Assembly: GCA_019054805.1 (NCBI GenBank)
Contig: JAHQIY010000042.1
Coordinates: forward strand, 248,001 to 312,000
Length of the DNA: 64,000 nt
DNA from: Brachionus manjavacas
Lineage: Eukaryota > Rotifera > Eurotatoria > Ploima > Brachionidae
Reading direction: 5' to 3'
In this document: in pieces, positions 9,104 through 17,543 of the stretch
Layout: every line of letters starts with the position of its first letter
Position numbering within the stretch: the first letter of the stretch is position 1
The notes under the pieces: model-generated
The model's database searches: none
What the model was told of the DNA's origin: nothing
Seen by the model: only the letters and a program-made list of their open reading frames with translations
Position numbers and translations under genes: made by a program

Positions 9104-9208
9104 GAAAACTGTCAACGTATTTTAGGACGAGACACACTCCAAATAACACCATTCACGAAATAAATACATCGTTTGGTTTAGTTTATAAAAAAATATAAAT
9201 ATGTCGCT

Positions 9209-9229
9209 ATATCCAAATACTTTGGATAT
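9209..9229. promoter_or_regulatory. Palindrome upstream of the winged-helix/EAL gene (candidate operator)
   Basis: ATATCCAAA (9209-9217) and TTTGGATAT (9221-9229) form a perfect 9-bp inverted repeat with a 3-base spacer, 78 bases before the gene. A further half-site ATCCAAA occurs at 9246-9252 and TCCAAAT at 9138-9144. The downstream protein has a DNA-binding domain, so autoregulation is an inference. Confidence 0.4.
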
Positions 9230-9306
9230 GCTCGCATTTAATCACATCCAAACGCTTCATTTATTGATAACTTCATCCCCTTTTCAACTCAGGGGTTATT
9301 ATTCGA

Positions 9307-11019
9307 ATGATTAGGTTTGAACTTGGAAGTCAAATCTGTGTGTGCCTGTCGGAAGACGAACTCTTAATCGAGATCGATCACCAACGACATGCATCCCTTT
9401 CCATTACTGACAACGAATATCTAATACTAAGCACTATATCCGCATACGGAACGTTAAACTCACCAATTTGCCAACGAGCTATCGAGAATAAGCTCACGCA
9501 AAATCATCAGATAACATTGCCAGAAAACGGCTTTAAGAATGTTATCGCCTCATTACGTAAAAAATTTAAAAAACTGATCAAGCCTCACCTGGAAACAAGA
9601 AAAAACATCATCGAAAACATCCATCGAGTCGGATATTTCGTTCCTTTCGAAAGTCACGACAATCAAAAAAATGGAGCCGACCAACAAAAAAGAGTCAATA
9701 AAGTCGCTAAGCATGCCGTCATCACTGCACTTAAATACTGCCTAACCAATCGAAAGCTCTATTTCGATCTCGGGCTTGTTTTAATGCTATCGAGTCTTGG
9801 TTTCGTCTTTATTTGCTACATCACTATTAATGCCCTTATTAAGCAAAGCTACTTTAATGACGTTAACGACTTCACAGATGCTCTTGCTGAGCAAAGCTGT
9901 TTTACAGATCAAACAACACTGAGCTCTATGTTCGATCAAGTAGAGCTAGTTGAATCGAGTATGATGATCGATCGATACAATACTCGCTGCTTAGTGACGC
10001 CAGAACATGTTATGCCTGTAAGCAAACAACAATATGATCAATGGCTTGAGAACAGCAACTACATCATGCATGAGTTCGAAAAGAAAGGAACGACTATGGT
10101 GGTGCGAGTAAAGAACATTAACCTATCTCGAAGTATAGAGGGCCATTTATCAAGTTTCTTTCTTAAAGGCATTAAGATCTGCACCAACACGGGTACATCA
10201 CTCAAGGTGGGTAAAACAGATGGGCGACCATCAATAAGCAAGGAAACAGATGCAGGCTATACGGAGCTTTTTTACATATCCAACCCTATACGTAATATCC
10301 TGCTGTTTACCGTGTTAATGGTCATAATGCTGCGCTACAAAAACCTGATTGCAATTAGCCAGTATTTCCTAGGTATTAGGCGATTTAGCATGAAACTAGA
10401 ACCTATTTATGACACTGAGGGACACGTAAATCTGCACTATGAAGCCCTTTCCCGTTTCACTACTTCGAATACACAGAAGTTTATTGAAACGCTGATAGCA
10501 AGGGACTTACTGCTCACTCACACATTGTTGGTTATCAAGACCTTGTATGCCGAAGAATCTAACTTGCTTGCTCCAGTCAGTGTCAATGTTTGCCCTTCTC
10601 TATTGAAAGGCGACAATTTTCGCTCGCTATACCAATGTTTAAGCCAATACGATTGCCATTATCTAACCATCGAGATCACTGAAAACGCTTCGATGTATTA
10701 TACCGATGAGATTTACCACAATATCCGTCTGATCAAATCTCTTGGGTGTAAAATTAGCATTGATGATTTCGGGACTGGGAACAACAACGTCGAATTGATC
10801 GGAAAAATTAAGCCTGATTACCTCAAAATTGACCGAGACTTTGTTATTGGCATGCGCCAAGACGAAAAGAAAATTGAAACGGTTCGTCAACTCATTGCTA
10901 TGGGTAAAGCCTACCAATGTACAATCATTGTTGAAGGTGTTGAAACGGCGGAATGTGCGCACCTGCTAACAAAGCTTGGAGCCAAAATACATCAGGGCTT
11001 TTATTACGCTCTCGCCTAA
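9307..11019 (+). CDS. Membrane-anchored winged-helix/EAL fusion protein
   Basis: 570 residues with an uncommon layout. Residues about 5-115 resemble an OmpR/ToxR-type winged helix (ending NIIENIHRVGYFVPF). TM1 is at about 153-176, a periplasmic region of about 150 residues contains Cys198, Cys228 and Cys292, TM2 is at about 328-343, and a C-terminal EAL domain spans about 360-570. Phosphodiesterase residues look kept: EAL at 379-381, EITEN (Glu457), DDFGTG (486-491), Lys507 and EGVE (543-546); the QGFYY end is also present. This suggests a ToxR-like membrane regulator that hydrolyses or senses c-di-GMP. Soluble HTH-EAL regulators such as PdeL are the closest known idea. Function is inferred. 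Confidence 0.85.
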   Translation: MIRFELGSQICVCLSEDELLIEIDHQRHASLSITDNEYLILSTISAYGTLNSPICQRAIENKLTQNHQITLPENGFKNVIASLRKKFKKLIKPHLETRKNIIENIHRVGYFVPFESHDNQKNGADQQKRVNKVAKHAVITALKYCLTNRKLYFDLGLVLMLSSLGFVFICYITINALIKQSYFNDVNDFTDALAEQSCFTDQTTLSSMFDQVELVESSMMIDRYNTRCLVTPEHVMPVSKQQYDQWLENSNYIMHEFEKKGTTMVVRVKNINLSRSIEGHLSSFFLKGIKICTNTGTSLKVGKTDGRPSISKETDAGYTELFYISNPIRNILLFTVLMVIMLRYKNLIAISQYFLGIRRFSMKLEPIYDTEGHVNLHYEALSRFTTSNTQKFIETLIARDLLLTHTLLVIKTLYAEESNLLAPVSVNVCPSLLKGDNFRSLYQCLSQYDCHYLTIEITENASMYYTDEIYHNIRLIKSLGCKISIDDFGTGNNNVELIGKIKPDYLKIDRDFVIGMRQDEKKIETVRQLIAMGKAYQCTIIVEGVETAECAHLLTKLGAKIHQGFYYALA

Positions 11020-11029
11020 ATCTCAAAAC

Positions 11030-11054
11030 AAAGGTGGCTTAGCCACCTTTATTC
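11030..11054 (+). terminator. Terminator after the winged-helix/EAL gene
   Basis: AAAGGTGGCT (11030-11039) and AGCCACCTTT (11041-11050) are perfect complements, followed by ATT. It is compact with a very small loop. Confidence 0.7.
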
Positions 11055-11256
11055 TCTGCATATATTCCGCCAAAGACTCGCCTTTCCAATTTAAACCCAG
11101 CAGATATCAGTTGACGTTTATATCACCCCAATCTGTTGTTTGTGAGATATTCTGCATAATTTTGCAAAATCAAATCATTCAAACAAATAAAAATGCGACG
11201 CACTTTAAACTTATTGACATAGTAAATACCTATCTTAGTTGTGATTTTTTAATCCA

Positions 11257-12876
11257 ATGAGAAAACCTATGACAATAAAAATGAATAAACTCACCCTAGT
11301 CGCATTGATGTGTTCCCCTATGGCTTTAGCACAAATACAAAATGGCGACTTTGAGCAGTGGAATGGAAACACACCGGCTAACTGGACAACTATCGACTCT
11401 GGTATATCTGTTGCCCCATCGAGTGTCCAGATAAAGAGTGGTGGTTTATCCGCTCTTATCACCATCAATACAGGCACTCAGAGTAACACCGACTTTTTGC
11501 AAACAATCTCTGTAGAGCAAGGAAAAACATACCCAATCTCGGCCGCTATCTTTCATACAGAAGGCAAGGTGAAAGCGAGGCTTATCGTAGACGGATATCA
11601 GAATTATTCAGATCCATCCAAAATAAACCAGTGGCAAGATCTCACCTATACGTATACTGCCACCACTAATAAAGACATTCAGGTTGGACTCAGATTTTAC
11701 GATGTATCTGGTTTTGACGGTTCAGAAGCGGTGTACGTTGATAATTTCCAACCCACAAACTCCTCTACCCCTCAGCCATCGACGTGCGATAAGACTAATC
11801 TCACCCTCTCGTTGACTACCGATCAATATGGTTCAGAAACTTCTTGGAACATCAAAAGCAGTGACTCGACCATTGTCGCTTCCGGAGAGGGTTACAGTAA
11901 CTCTACCACCTATACCAAGGATATTTGTCTCGACGATGGCAGCTATCAGTTCACAATCCTAGATAGCTACGGAGATGGGATTTGCTGTAACTCTGGTAAT
12001 GGCGCTTATTCGTTAAAAAATGGCCAAGAAGTCATCGCGTCCGGAGGTCAATTCCAAAACAGCCAAACCACTAACTTTACTCTTGGCACTACTACCCCAC
12101 CGCCAACTAGCGACTACTATAAGTCTGCACAAGGGAAATCCGGATTTGAGCTAAAAACCGCGTTGTATAACATCATCAAGGATCACAACAGTCGCGGCTA
12201 TTCCGCCATTTGGACTCTAGTTAAAGACGCCGACATAGATAACTACTATGAGAAAGATGGGTCAATTCTCGACGTCTATTCCGAAAAACCAGAAGCATCG
12301 GACTCCATCAACTTCACTAAAGTGACTGACCAGTGCGGGCAATATAGTAAGGAAGGCGATTGCTATAACCGAGAACACTCTTTCCCTAAAAGCTGGTTTG
12401 GTGGCAAGGTAGAACCAATGAACTCCGATGCCCATCACCTGTTCGCTACCGACGGTTACGTTAATGCGAAGCGCAGCAATTGGCCGTTTGGTGAGGTGAC
12501 AAGTACAACTTACGTCTCAAGCAATGGTTCAAAACTTGGCAGTGCTAGCAGTTCATCAGGCTATAGCGGTACGGTGTTTGAGCCTATTTATGAATTCAAA
12601 GGAGACTTTGCTCGTGCGTATTTCTATATGGCAACTCGCTACGAAAATGTGATTGGAAGCTGGCAAAACAACAGCACTAATTCAGACGCAGTACTCAATG
12701 GTACCAGCACTACGGTATTTGAACCTTGGCTTCTTTCAATGCTAAAGCGTTGGCACAAAGAGGATCCTGTCAGTACAAAGGAAGTAAATCGCAATCAGGC
12801 GGTATTTGAGTTCCAAGGAAATCGAAACCCATTTATCGACCATCCTGAGTTTGTCGCGCAGATATGGGGAAATTAA
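11257..12876 (+). CDS. Secreted multidomain endonuclease I family protein
   Basis: Extracellular nuclease of 539 residues. Signal peptide with hydrophobic core LTLVALMCSPMALA, predicted cleavage before QIQNG. Then a jelly-roll, carbohydrate-binding-like domain (about 28-168, starting NGDFEQWNG), a second beta domain (about 176-275) with the motif DSYGDGICC, a short Pro/Thr linker, and an EndA/NucM-type nuclease domain (about 285-539). Catalytic motifs: NREHSFPKSW (His374) and DAHHLFATDGYVNAKRSNWP. Vibrio Dns/Vvn nucleases are about 230 residues, so the two N-terminal domains are additions that may tether it to a surface. ATGs at 11257, 11269 and 11281 are all possible starts; none has a strong Shine-Dalgarno. 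Confidence 0.88.
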   Translation: MRKPMTIKMNKLTLVALMCSPMALAQIQNGDFEQWNGNTPANWTTIDSGISVAPSSVQIKSGGLSALITINTGTQSNTDFLQTISVEQGKTYPISAAIFHTEGKVKARLIVDGYQNYSDPSKINQWQDLTYTYTATTNKDIQVGLRFYDVSGFDGSEAVYVDNFQPTNSSTPQPSTCDKTNLTLSLTTDQYGSETSWNIKSSDSTIVASGEGYSNSTTYTKDICLDDGSYQFTILDSYGDGICCNSGNGAYSLKNGQEVIASGGQFQNSQTTNFTLGTTTPPPTSDYYKSAQGKSGFELKTALYNIIKDHNSRGYSAIWTLVKDADIDNYYEKDGSILDVYSEKPEASDSINFTKVTDQCGQYSKEGDCYNREHSFPKSWFGGKVEPMNSDAHHLFATDGYVNAKRSNWPFGEVTSTTYVSSNGSKLGSASSSSGYSGTVFEPIYEFKGDFARAYFYMATRYENVIGSWQNNSTNSDAVLNGTSTTVFEPWLLSMLKRWHKEDPVSTKEVNRNQAVFEFQGNRNPFIDHPEFVAQIWGN

Positions 12877-12887
12877 TATAAGTATAA

Positions 12888-12920
12888 AAAAATAGGCGCT
12901 ATTCACTAGCGCCTATTTTT
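12888..12920. terminator. Bidirectional terminator between endonuclease and permease genes
   Basis: A perfect 13-bp stem, 12888-12900 with 12908-12920, has A-rich and T-rich ends on both sides of the GC core TAGGCGCT, so it can serve both convergent genes. Confidence 0.88.
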
Positions 12921-12939
12921 CATTGTGCCAACAACATCG

Positions 12940-14094
12940 CTATATCATTTGCGACACAAGTAAGAACCCGCCAAAAGCAAGCCCAAATATCATCATGGCA
13001 TTACCACCTTCAGCAGCATAACGCTCACTTAAGGTGTTTGCTCTTCTCAGTTTGTACACCATAGCAAGAGGGACAAAAACAGCCAGAAATACCAAGATAA
13101 TTCCCGCGTAAGCCAGAACAGATAGGAACTGGTCAGCAGCCATAATTGCACCGATTAATGGCAATACGAAGGTCAGCACATAAGTCACGACGCGATTTTG
13201 TTTAAAGGTATCGCTGTTTTGGTGGAACAGTGACATTGCAACACCGAAAAATGATGTCAGCAGCGCTAAACCTGTGAACAGGGATAATACAGTACCAATC
13301 CAAGGTGCATCATGCTCAAAGCCTGCCATCAGTTCAGAAACACTAGCGAACTCTTTTAGCTGCTCTGGCGGCAAATTCCCAACGACAGCAAACAACCAAC
13401 ACAGGTAGCAAAACAGTGGGATTAAAGAACCGAGGATGACCATGTTTCTTAGCTGCTTGTCTGTCGCTTCATTGTTGTAAGTCACCAAACTTGGGATCAC
13501 AACCATAAAGCCAAAACTGGTAAACAGTACAGCACTGGTTTGAATCAAACCAACATGATCGTTGTTGCTCACTTGCGCAAGATTTTGCGTCGAAAACTCA
13601 GGCAGAAGCACCAGTAACGTAATGGCTAAGCTTGCGATCATAATAAAGAAAAGCGCTCGGTTAAGCTTATCAATTACGCCTGTACCACAGGCAACAATCG
13701 CACCAGCAATCAGAGTAAACAGAATCTGACTTTGAGTGAAGCTAATCGATAAACCAAGTGCGGAAAGGCCCTGAGATAATAAGTCTGCTGCGCCAAGAAT
13801 GTATGCCATCAATAGGCAAATGAGCAGAGCATAGAGCAGGCCATTGGAGATAAGCTGTCCGCCTTTGCCTAATGTTTTGCGAGCTATCGAGTTAAGTCCT
13901 AACCCGCCACCAGATTTGATGGTTGCTTCGAGCAAAAGTAATGCCGAATATGTGGTACCAAACCAAATCAGTACCATTAAAAGGGTCCCGTACAATAAGC
14001 CAAATTGGGCTAGTACCATGGGAATTGCAAGCATACCAGCGCCTAGCGCTGTACCAGAAATAATGAGCGCGCTGCCCAGAAGTTTTGTATTCAT
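12940..14094 (-). CDS. Aromatic amino-acid permease (TyrP/Mtr-like)
   Basis: 384-residue inner-membrane transporter of the hydroxy/aromatic amino-acid permease family with about 11 hydrophobic segments. N-terminal GSALIISGTALGAGMLAIPM is the helix-1 signature. Similarity is to TyrP-type tyrosine permeases; I cannot separate Tyr from Trp specificity by eye. It is preceded by a short ORF ending in a Tyr/Phe-rich tail (14172-14333), which points to tyrosine or phenylalanine as the controlling, and probably transported, amino acid. Confidence 0.88.
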   Translation of the reverse strand: MNTKLLGSALIISGTALGAGMLAIPMVLAQFGLLYGTLLMVLIWFGTTYSALLLLEATIKSGGGLGLNSIARKTLGKGGQLISNGLLYALLICLLMAYILGAADLLSQGLSALGLSISFTQSQILFTLIAGAIVACGTGVIDKLNRALFFIMIASLAITLLVLLPEFSTQNLAQVSNNDHVGLIQTSAVLFTSFGFMVVIPSLVTYNNEATDKQLRNMVILGSLIPLFCYLCWLFAVVGNLPPEQLKEFASVSELMAGFEHDAPWIGTVLSLFTGLALLTSFFGVAMSLFHQNSDTFKQNRVVTYVLTFVLPLIGAIMAADQFLSVLAYAGIILVFLAVFVPLAMVYKLRRANTLSERYAAEGGNAMMIFGLAFGGFLLVSQMI

Positions 14095-14171
14095 TTTCTC
14101 TAAAACCGTAAATATTATTTAAATTTTGAAGTTATGCGCTTGGTGCGCAGACGTACTGAGATAAGGGAGAA

Positions 14172-14333
14172 TCAATACGAAAAATAAAATCGAGAAAATG
14201 AATAAGGCTGCAAGAGGGAGTTGCAAAAGCGGAAAAGTGCCACAGAAGAAAAAAGAGAGGTTAGATTGCTAGAAGCGTTATGAGGCGACCCTTCAGTTGG
14301 CTCCAGAATCGGGGTAGTAATTTTGAAAATCAT
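14172..14333 (-). CDS. Putative Tyr/Phe-rich leader peptide upstream of the permease
   Basis: A 53-codon ORF (start ATG 14333-14331, stop TGA) ends 77 bases before the permease start and reads in the same direction. AGGA lies seven bases before its ATG. The last 11 residues, YSFSRFYFSY preceded by Pro, contain three Tyr and four Phe, the kind of codon clustering seen in ribosome-stalling leader peptides. Between its stop and the permease, TGCGC and GCGCA can form a small hairpin but with no T-run, so classical intrinsic attenuation is not obvious; a tnaC-like Rho-dependent or translational mechanism is possible. Coding status is inferred. Confidence 0.5.
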   Translation of the reverse strand: MIFKITTPILEPTEGSPHNASSNLTSLFSSVALFRFCNSLLQPYSFSRFYFSY

Positions 14334-14509
14334 CAAGATGTCCTAAGTAAAAGACAATCCTTTGGAAAAAGCATAGCAAATCCTGCGCTATGTTATCTCG
14401 AACCGAGATAACCTCATCTTATAGGCTGAGACTATGATTGCAATGGGTTAGTTTTTAACTGGTCAAATAACAACCTAACCCAACATTAGTTTTACGCCTG
14501 CTAGAAACA
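14334..14509 (-). promoter_or_regulatory. Upstream region of the permease leader with an inverted repeat
   Basis: GTTATCTCG (14392-14400) and CGAGATAAC (14404-14412) form a perfect 9-bp inverted repeat with a 3-base spacer. Next to it CATAGC (14372-14377) pairs with GCTATG (14387-14392). It could be an operator or the 5' hairpin of the leader transcript. I found no clear TyrR box (TGTAAA-N6-TTTACA). Confidence 0.35.
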
Positions 14510-15136
14510 CTATTCTTCCGTTGGCGCTACCCTTCCCTTTATCTCATTACCCGCATCTCGAATCAGATCAATTGGCGACATAATCACGCCTTTCACTGCT
14601 CCCTGTGTAGCTTGTTGAGCAATATCTTGGCTTTTCTCAACAATCTGATCCGCTTTAACTAAAATTGGGGGAATTTCTTTGCGCAGAGCTTGAGATTCAG
14701 CCACCACGAGAGGAACGGTTTCTAGCCTGTAACCTTCACTCTCCACCAGTACTTTGGGGATGACATGAGTGCGATACTGTTTGGTTTCATCGATGACCGA
14801 TGGGATCACAGACTGGCGATACAAACTCACTTCTTCAACAATCGACGGAATTTTTGCGTCAATAGAAGCGGCGGTTTTATTGGTTGCGTTTACTGCTGCG
14901 GTGACATCATCAATACTTTTCAATGCATTCGGAACAAGCTGCTCAAGCGTATCTGCGATGGCTAACCACTCATTTATCTGCAGGTTGTCTGAAAGCGTGC
15001 TGATGTCCTCAATAACTTGAGGGTAAGTTTCAACAATTTCACCGACCTTGGTGGTCATGCTATGAATGGTATAGCCTAAATAGAAGATTGAAAGCGCCAA
15101 TACAAGTTGAATCGCCGAACCGATCTTTGATGCCAT
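14510..15136 (-). CDS. Membrane-anchored protein with 15-residue tandem repeats, unknown function
   Basis: 208 residues. An N-terminal hydrophobic segment (about 7-25, IQLVLALSIFYLGYTI) looks like a signal anchor, followed by a long, mostly helical region. Residues about 107-166 hold four copies of a roughly 15-residue unit, each with Tyr or Leu-Arg, then V/I-P and a V-E-S/D-E stretch (YRQSVIPSVIDETKQ, YRTHVIPKVLVESEG, YRLETVPLVVAESQA, LRKEIPPILVKADQ). Most of the protein would lie outside the cytoplasm. I do not recognise a family. Neighbours give no functional clue. Confidence 0.8.
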   Translation of the reverse strand: MASKIGSAIQLVLALSIFYLGYTIHSMTTKVGEIVETYPQVIEDISTLSDNLQINEWLAIADTLEQLVPNALKSIDDVTAAVNATNKTAASIDAKIPSIVEEVSLYRQSVIPSVIDETKQYRTHVIPKVLVESEGYRLETVPLVVAESQALRKEIPPILVKADQIVEKSQDIAQQATQGAVKGVIMSPIDLIRDAGNEIKGRVAPTEE

Positions 15137-15749
15137 ATGCCTATCTCCACCTGTTATTTGTTCGAGCTTGCACCCAGAAACCTTGCCTCTTTAGACCCCT
15201 AGTAGTTTGCTTCTCGAGTCAACTAAAACAGAACCATTAGCAGATTAAACCAAAGGCACACAACAAACCAATATAATCGGTTATGTCCCCTGAAGAGCCG
15301 CCAAAGTGAATTTTACCTGTTTCAATCAACACTGAGCAAAACACTAATTTAACAACTCCATCATCTTGATGGAAAATAAATATTCAGAATCAACGAAATA
15401 ACCATCGTCTAGTAGCGCCTCTCACCTCGTCAATCTTTGTGCGTAATTTCTTCTTTGCCAGCCCCGGCTTTACCTAAGTTGTATCTCATCAAAAGACTCT
15501 ATATGAGCAAAATTATTTCTTGACCACTACTGCTTATAAGCCACTATATTTAAACAAGTTATCATCATGCCTCAAGCACGTCGATTTTACGTCACTACGT
15601 CAAAGATTTGATTACACGTACCTTACATCACATTTACAATACCCTTACAGAGAGTGCGGTCACAGTATAAAATTTGACGCCTTTCTTCCTATTTGCATAT
15701 AGGAGAATATGTTGATGTCTATTCCAATATTATAAATTTATATCCAATA
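15137..15749. other. Long intergenic region before the chemoreceptor gene
   Basis: About 610 bases between divergent genes. I see a small hairpin CCATCA/TGATGG at 15358-15372, a possible promoter with TTGACG at 15674-15679, and a strong AGGAG at 15701-15705 followed by a mini-ORF (ATG 15709 or 15715, stop 15733-15735; peptide MSIPIL from the second ATG). A frame of 60 codons beginning at 15520 has no ribosome-binding site and I do not accept it. Confidence 0.4.
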
Positions 15750-17363
15750 ATGCGCCCAACTATTACTACAAAGTTGCTCATTACATTGTTAACGGTTTTT
15801 GGCTTAGTCCTTGTGGCGTCAACAACATACCAATACTTGCAGCAACGAGAATTAATAAACTCCGTCTTGAGCGAACAACTCCACGACAAGGCGAGTAACT
15901 ATTTTGACAGCCTAAACATGATGATGCTGACGGGTACCATGGCTCAAAAAGAAACTTTGAGGCAAAAAGCCCTCGCTCAAGATGGGATTGAACAAGTCAA
16001 AGTTCTTCGAGCAGACGCAGTCAGTAAGCTCTACGGACCTGGGCAAGAAAACCAAAACCCTGTCGATGACATCGATAAACGTGCTCTTGCTGGTGAAATG
16101 ATCATTGAACCTATCGACGCGGAATGGGGCAAAGGAATCGTGGTCGCTCTACCGATGAAATCAAGCGAAAACTATCGTGGAACTAACTGTGTCGCTTGTC
16201 ATATGGCGCCAGAAGGCGAAGTGTTAGGTGCAATACGCCTAGAGTACAACTTATCCCATGTTAACCAACTCATTAGCCAACGCGCTTTTATCGCTTTGGC
16301 TATCATGTCTGCATTCGGCTTTGTCGGCTTTTTAGTCACAATGGGCTTAATTAGAAAGATCATTGTTCGTCCAATTCAGAAGACTTCCGACTTTATGCAA
16401 AGCGTCAGTGAGACTAAAGATCTTTCTCAACGACTCGTAACAAAACAAACCGATGAGATTGGTCAGCTATCAGGTGCCATCAACTCATTTATGGATACCG
16501 TTAACCATAGCCTTGAGCAGGTTCAGTCGACTTCTCACAAAGTCGCTGCAAGTGCCAGTGAACTGACGCAAGTCGCACAAGTCACTGACTCTGCAGCAAG
16601 TAACCAGCAAGCGGAAACCGCGGAAGTTCACGGCAATATTGAACAGATGCAGTCGCAACAAGTACAAGTAGAATCCGCAACGGAAGAAGCCTCAACTCTG
16701 ATCAAACACACCACACATATTGCAGAACAAAGTGCCCGTCAGGCACATGGCGCAAGTGACGAGATTAAGAGCTTAGTGACCGATATTGAGCAAGTAAAAG
16801 AAAGCATTGTTGAACTTAACGATCAAACTGCTGAAGTATCGAGTATCTTAGAAGTGATTAAAGGCGTTGCCGAGCAAACCAACCTCCTCGCCCTAAATGC
16901 CGCTATCGAAGCAGCGCGTGCGGGTGAGCAAGGAAGAGGGTTTGCTGTAGTCGCAGACGAAGTGCGAAACCTCGCAAGTCGCACCGCTGAAGCAACCGGT
17001 AGTATCGAAAACATCATCGCCCAGTTCCAAAAAGACAGCGAAGCGTCGCTCTCTTCCGTCGACATCGTTTGTGGCACAGCACATCAACGTTCAAATGAAA
17101 TTGAGCTTCTTTCACAAGCAATGAATGAAGTAGTAGATGAGATGAAACAAGCACTTGCTCATGCAAACAGTATTCAGCAACAATCGAGTAGCACGGCGCA
17201 CTTAAGTCATGAGGTCCAAGGTAAAGTTCAAGTGATAAACCAACATGCGAACCAAACCACCGAGTCAGCGGCGCAAACAAGAGACATCAGTATGAATCTT
17301 GAGCAACTTTCTGAACACCTAGAGCAGTTGCTCGCACAATTTACCCTTTCAACAAAGAAATAA
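15750..17363 (+). CDS. Methyl-accepting chemotaxis protein with periplasmic heme-c motif
   Basis: 537-residue chemoreceptor from the ATG at 15750, chosen because hydrophobic TM1 (about 5-27) follows at once. The periplasmic domain (about 28-178) carries C-V-A-C-H at residues 147-151, a covalent heme-c attachment motif, followed by [12 protein letters not shown]2 is at about 179-203, then a HAMP domain and a cytoplasmic signalling helix with the conserved tip [20 protein letters not shown]. Heme-c sensory domains occur in some MCPs and kinases that sense redox state or gases. An upstream in-frame TTG (15693) would extend it but would bury TM1. The strong AGGAG upstream belongs to a different frame. 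Confidence 0.88.
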   Translation: MRPTITTKLLITLLTVFGLVLVASTTYQYLQQRELINSVLSEQLHDKASNYFDSLNMMMLTGTMAQKETLRQKALAQDGIEQVKVLRADAVSKLYGPGQENQNPVDDIDKRALAGEMIIEPIDAEWGKGIVVALPMKSSENYRGTNCVACHMAPEGEVLGAIRLEYNLSHVNQLISQRAFIALAIMSAFGFVGFLVTMGLIRKIIVRPIQKTSDFMQSVSETKDLSQRLVTKQTDEIGQLSGAINSFMDTVNHSLEQVQSTSHKVAASASELTQVAQVTDSAASNQQAETAEVHGNIEQMQSQQVQVESATEEASTLIKHTTHIAEQSARQAHGASDEIKSLVTDIEQVKESIVELNDQTAEVSSILEVIKGVAEQTNLLALNAAIEAARAGEQGRGFAVVADEVRNLASRTAEATGSIENIIAQFQKDSEASLSSVDIVCGTAHQRSNEIELLSQAMNEVVDEMKQALAHANSIQQQSSSTAHLSHEVQGKVQVINQHANQTTESAAQTRDISMNLEQLSEHLEQLLAQFTLSTKK

Positions 17364-17405
17364 GCGAATAATGGGTATTTTTGTTCGACTAAATGACAAT
17401 AAAGG

Positions 17406-17433
17406 TTGAAGCATAATATTTGAAAGGTAATAT
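17406..17433 (+). promoter_or_regulatory. Predicted asnS promoter
   Basis: TTGAAG (17406-17411), a 16-base spacer and TAATAT (17428-17433). A transcript from here would include the long hairpin before asnS. Confidence 0.45.
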
Positions 17434-17460
17434 GTTCCATTGAATCTATAGAATTCTATC

Positions 17461-17520
17461 CAACCCAATGTTTGCTCATTATTTATTCGGTGAGTATTGC
17501 AACATTGGGTTGAATTTTTA
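17461..17520 (+). terminator. Terminator-like hairpin in the asnS leader (possible attenuator)
   Basis: A perfect 12-bp stem, CAACCCAATGTT (17461-17472) with AACATTGGGTTG (17501-17512), has an inner TGCTCA/TGAGTA stem and is followed by AATTTTTA. Its 3' end lies only 31 bases before the asnS ATG. It may terminate the chemoreceptor transcript, or act as an attenuator if the asnS promoter lies upstream of it. Confidence 0.65.
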
Positions 17521-17543
17521 CCTCAATGGAGAATATTGAAAAC

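Larger units (their letters stand above)
7827..9134 (+). mobile_element. IS3-family insertion sequence, copy 1 (orfB frameshifted)
   Basis: 1308 bp. The left end TGTCCCGTCCTGAAAT and the right end (reverse complement TGTCTCGTCCTAAAAT) match at 14 of 16 bases and begin TG. A 3-bp target duplication CAC flanks it (7824-7826 and 9135-9137). It carries orfA and orfB with orfB in the -1 frame, the IS3-family arrangement. It is nearly identical to copy 2 at 34047-35354 but lacks one G near 8335, which breaks orfB. A perfect AATGTGT/ACACATT inverted repeat (7840-7855) lies just before the orfA ribosome-binding site. Confidence 0.95.

Noticed and set aside
15520-15702. 60-codon open frame upstream of the chemoreceptor
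   Set aside because: No ribosome-binding site, overlaps the promoter region, and the composition is that of non-coding AT-rich DNA.
17468-17539. Asn-containing 23-codon frame as a definite asnS leader peptide
   Set aside because: No Shine-Dalgarno, and the Asn codons lie in or after the terminator's 3' arm rather than before it; kept only as a note in the findings.
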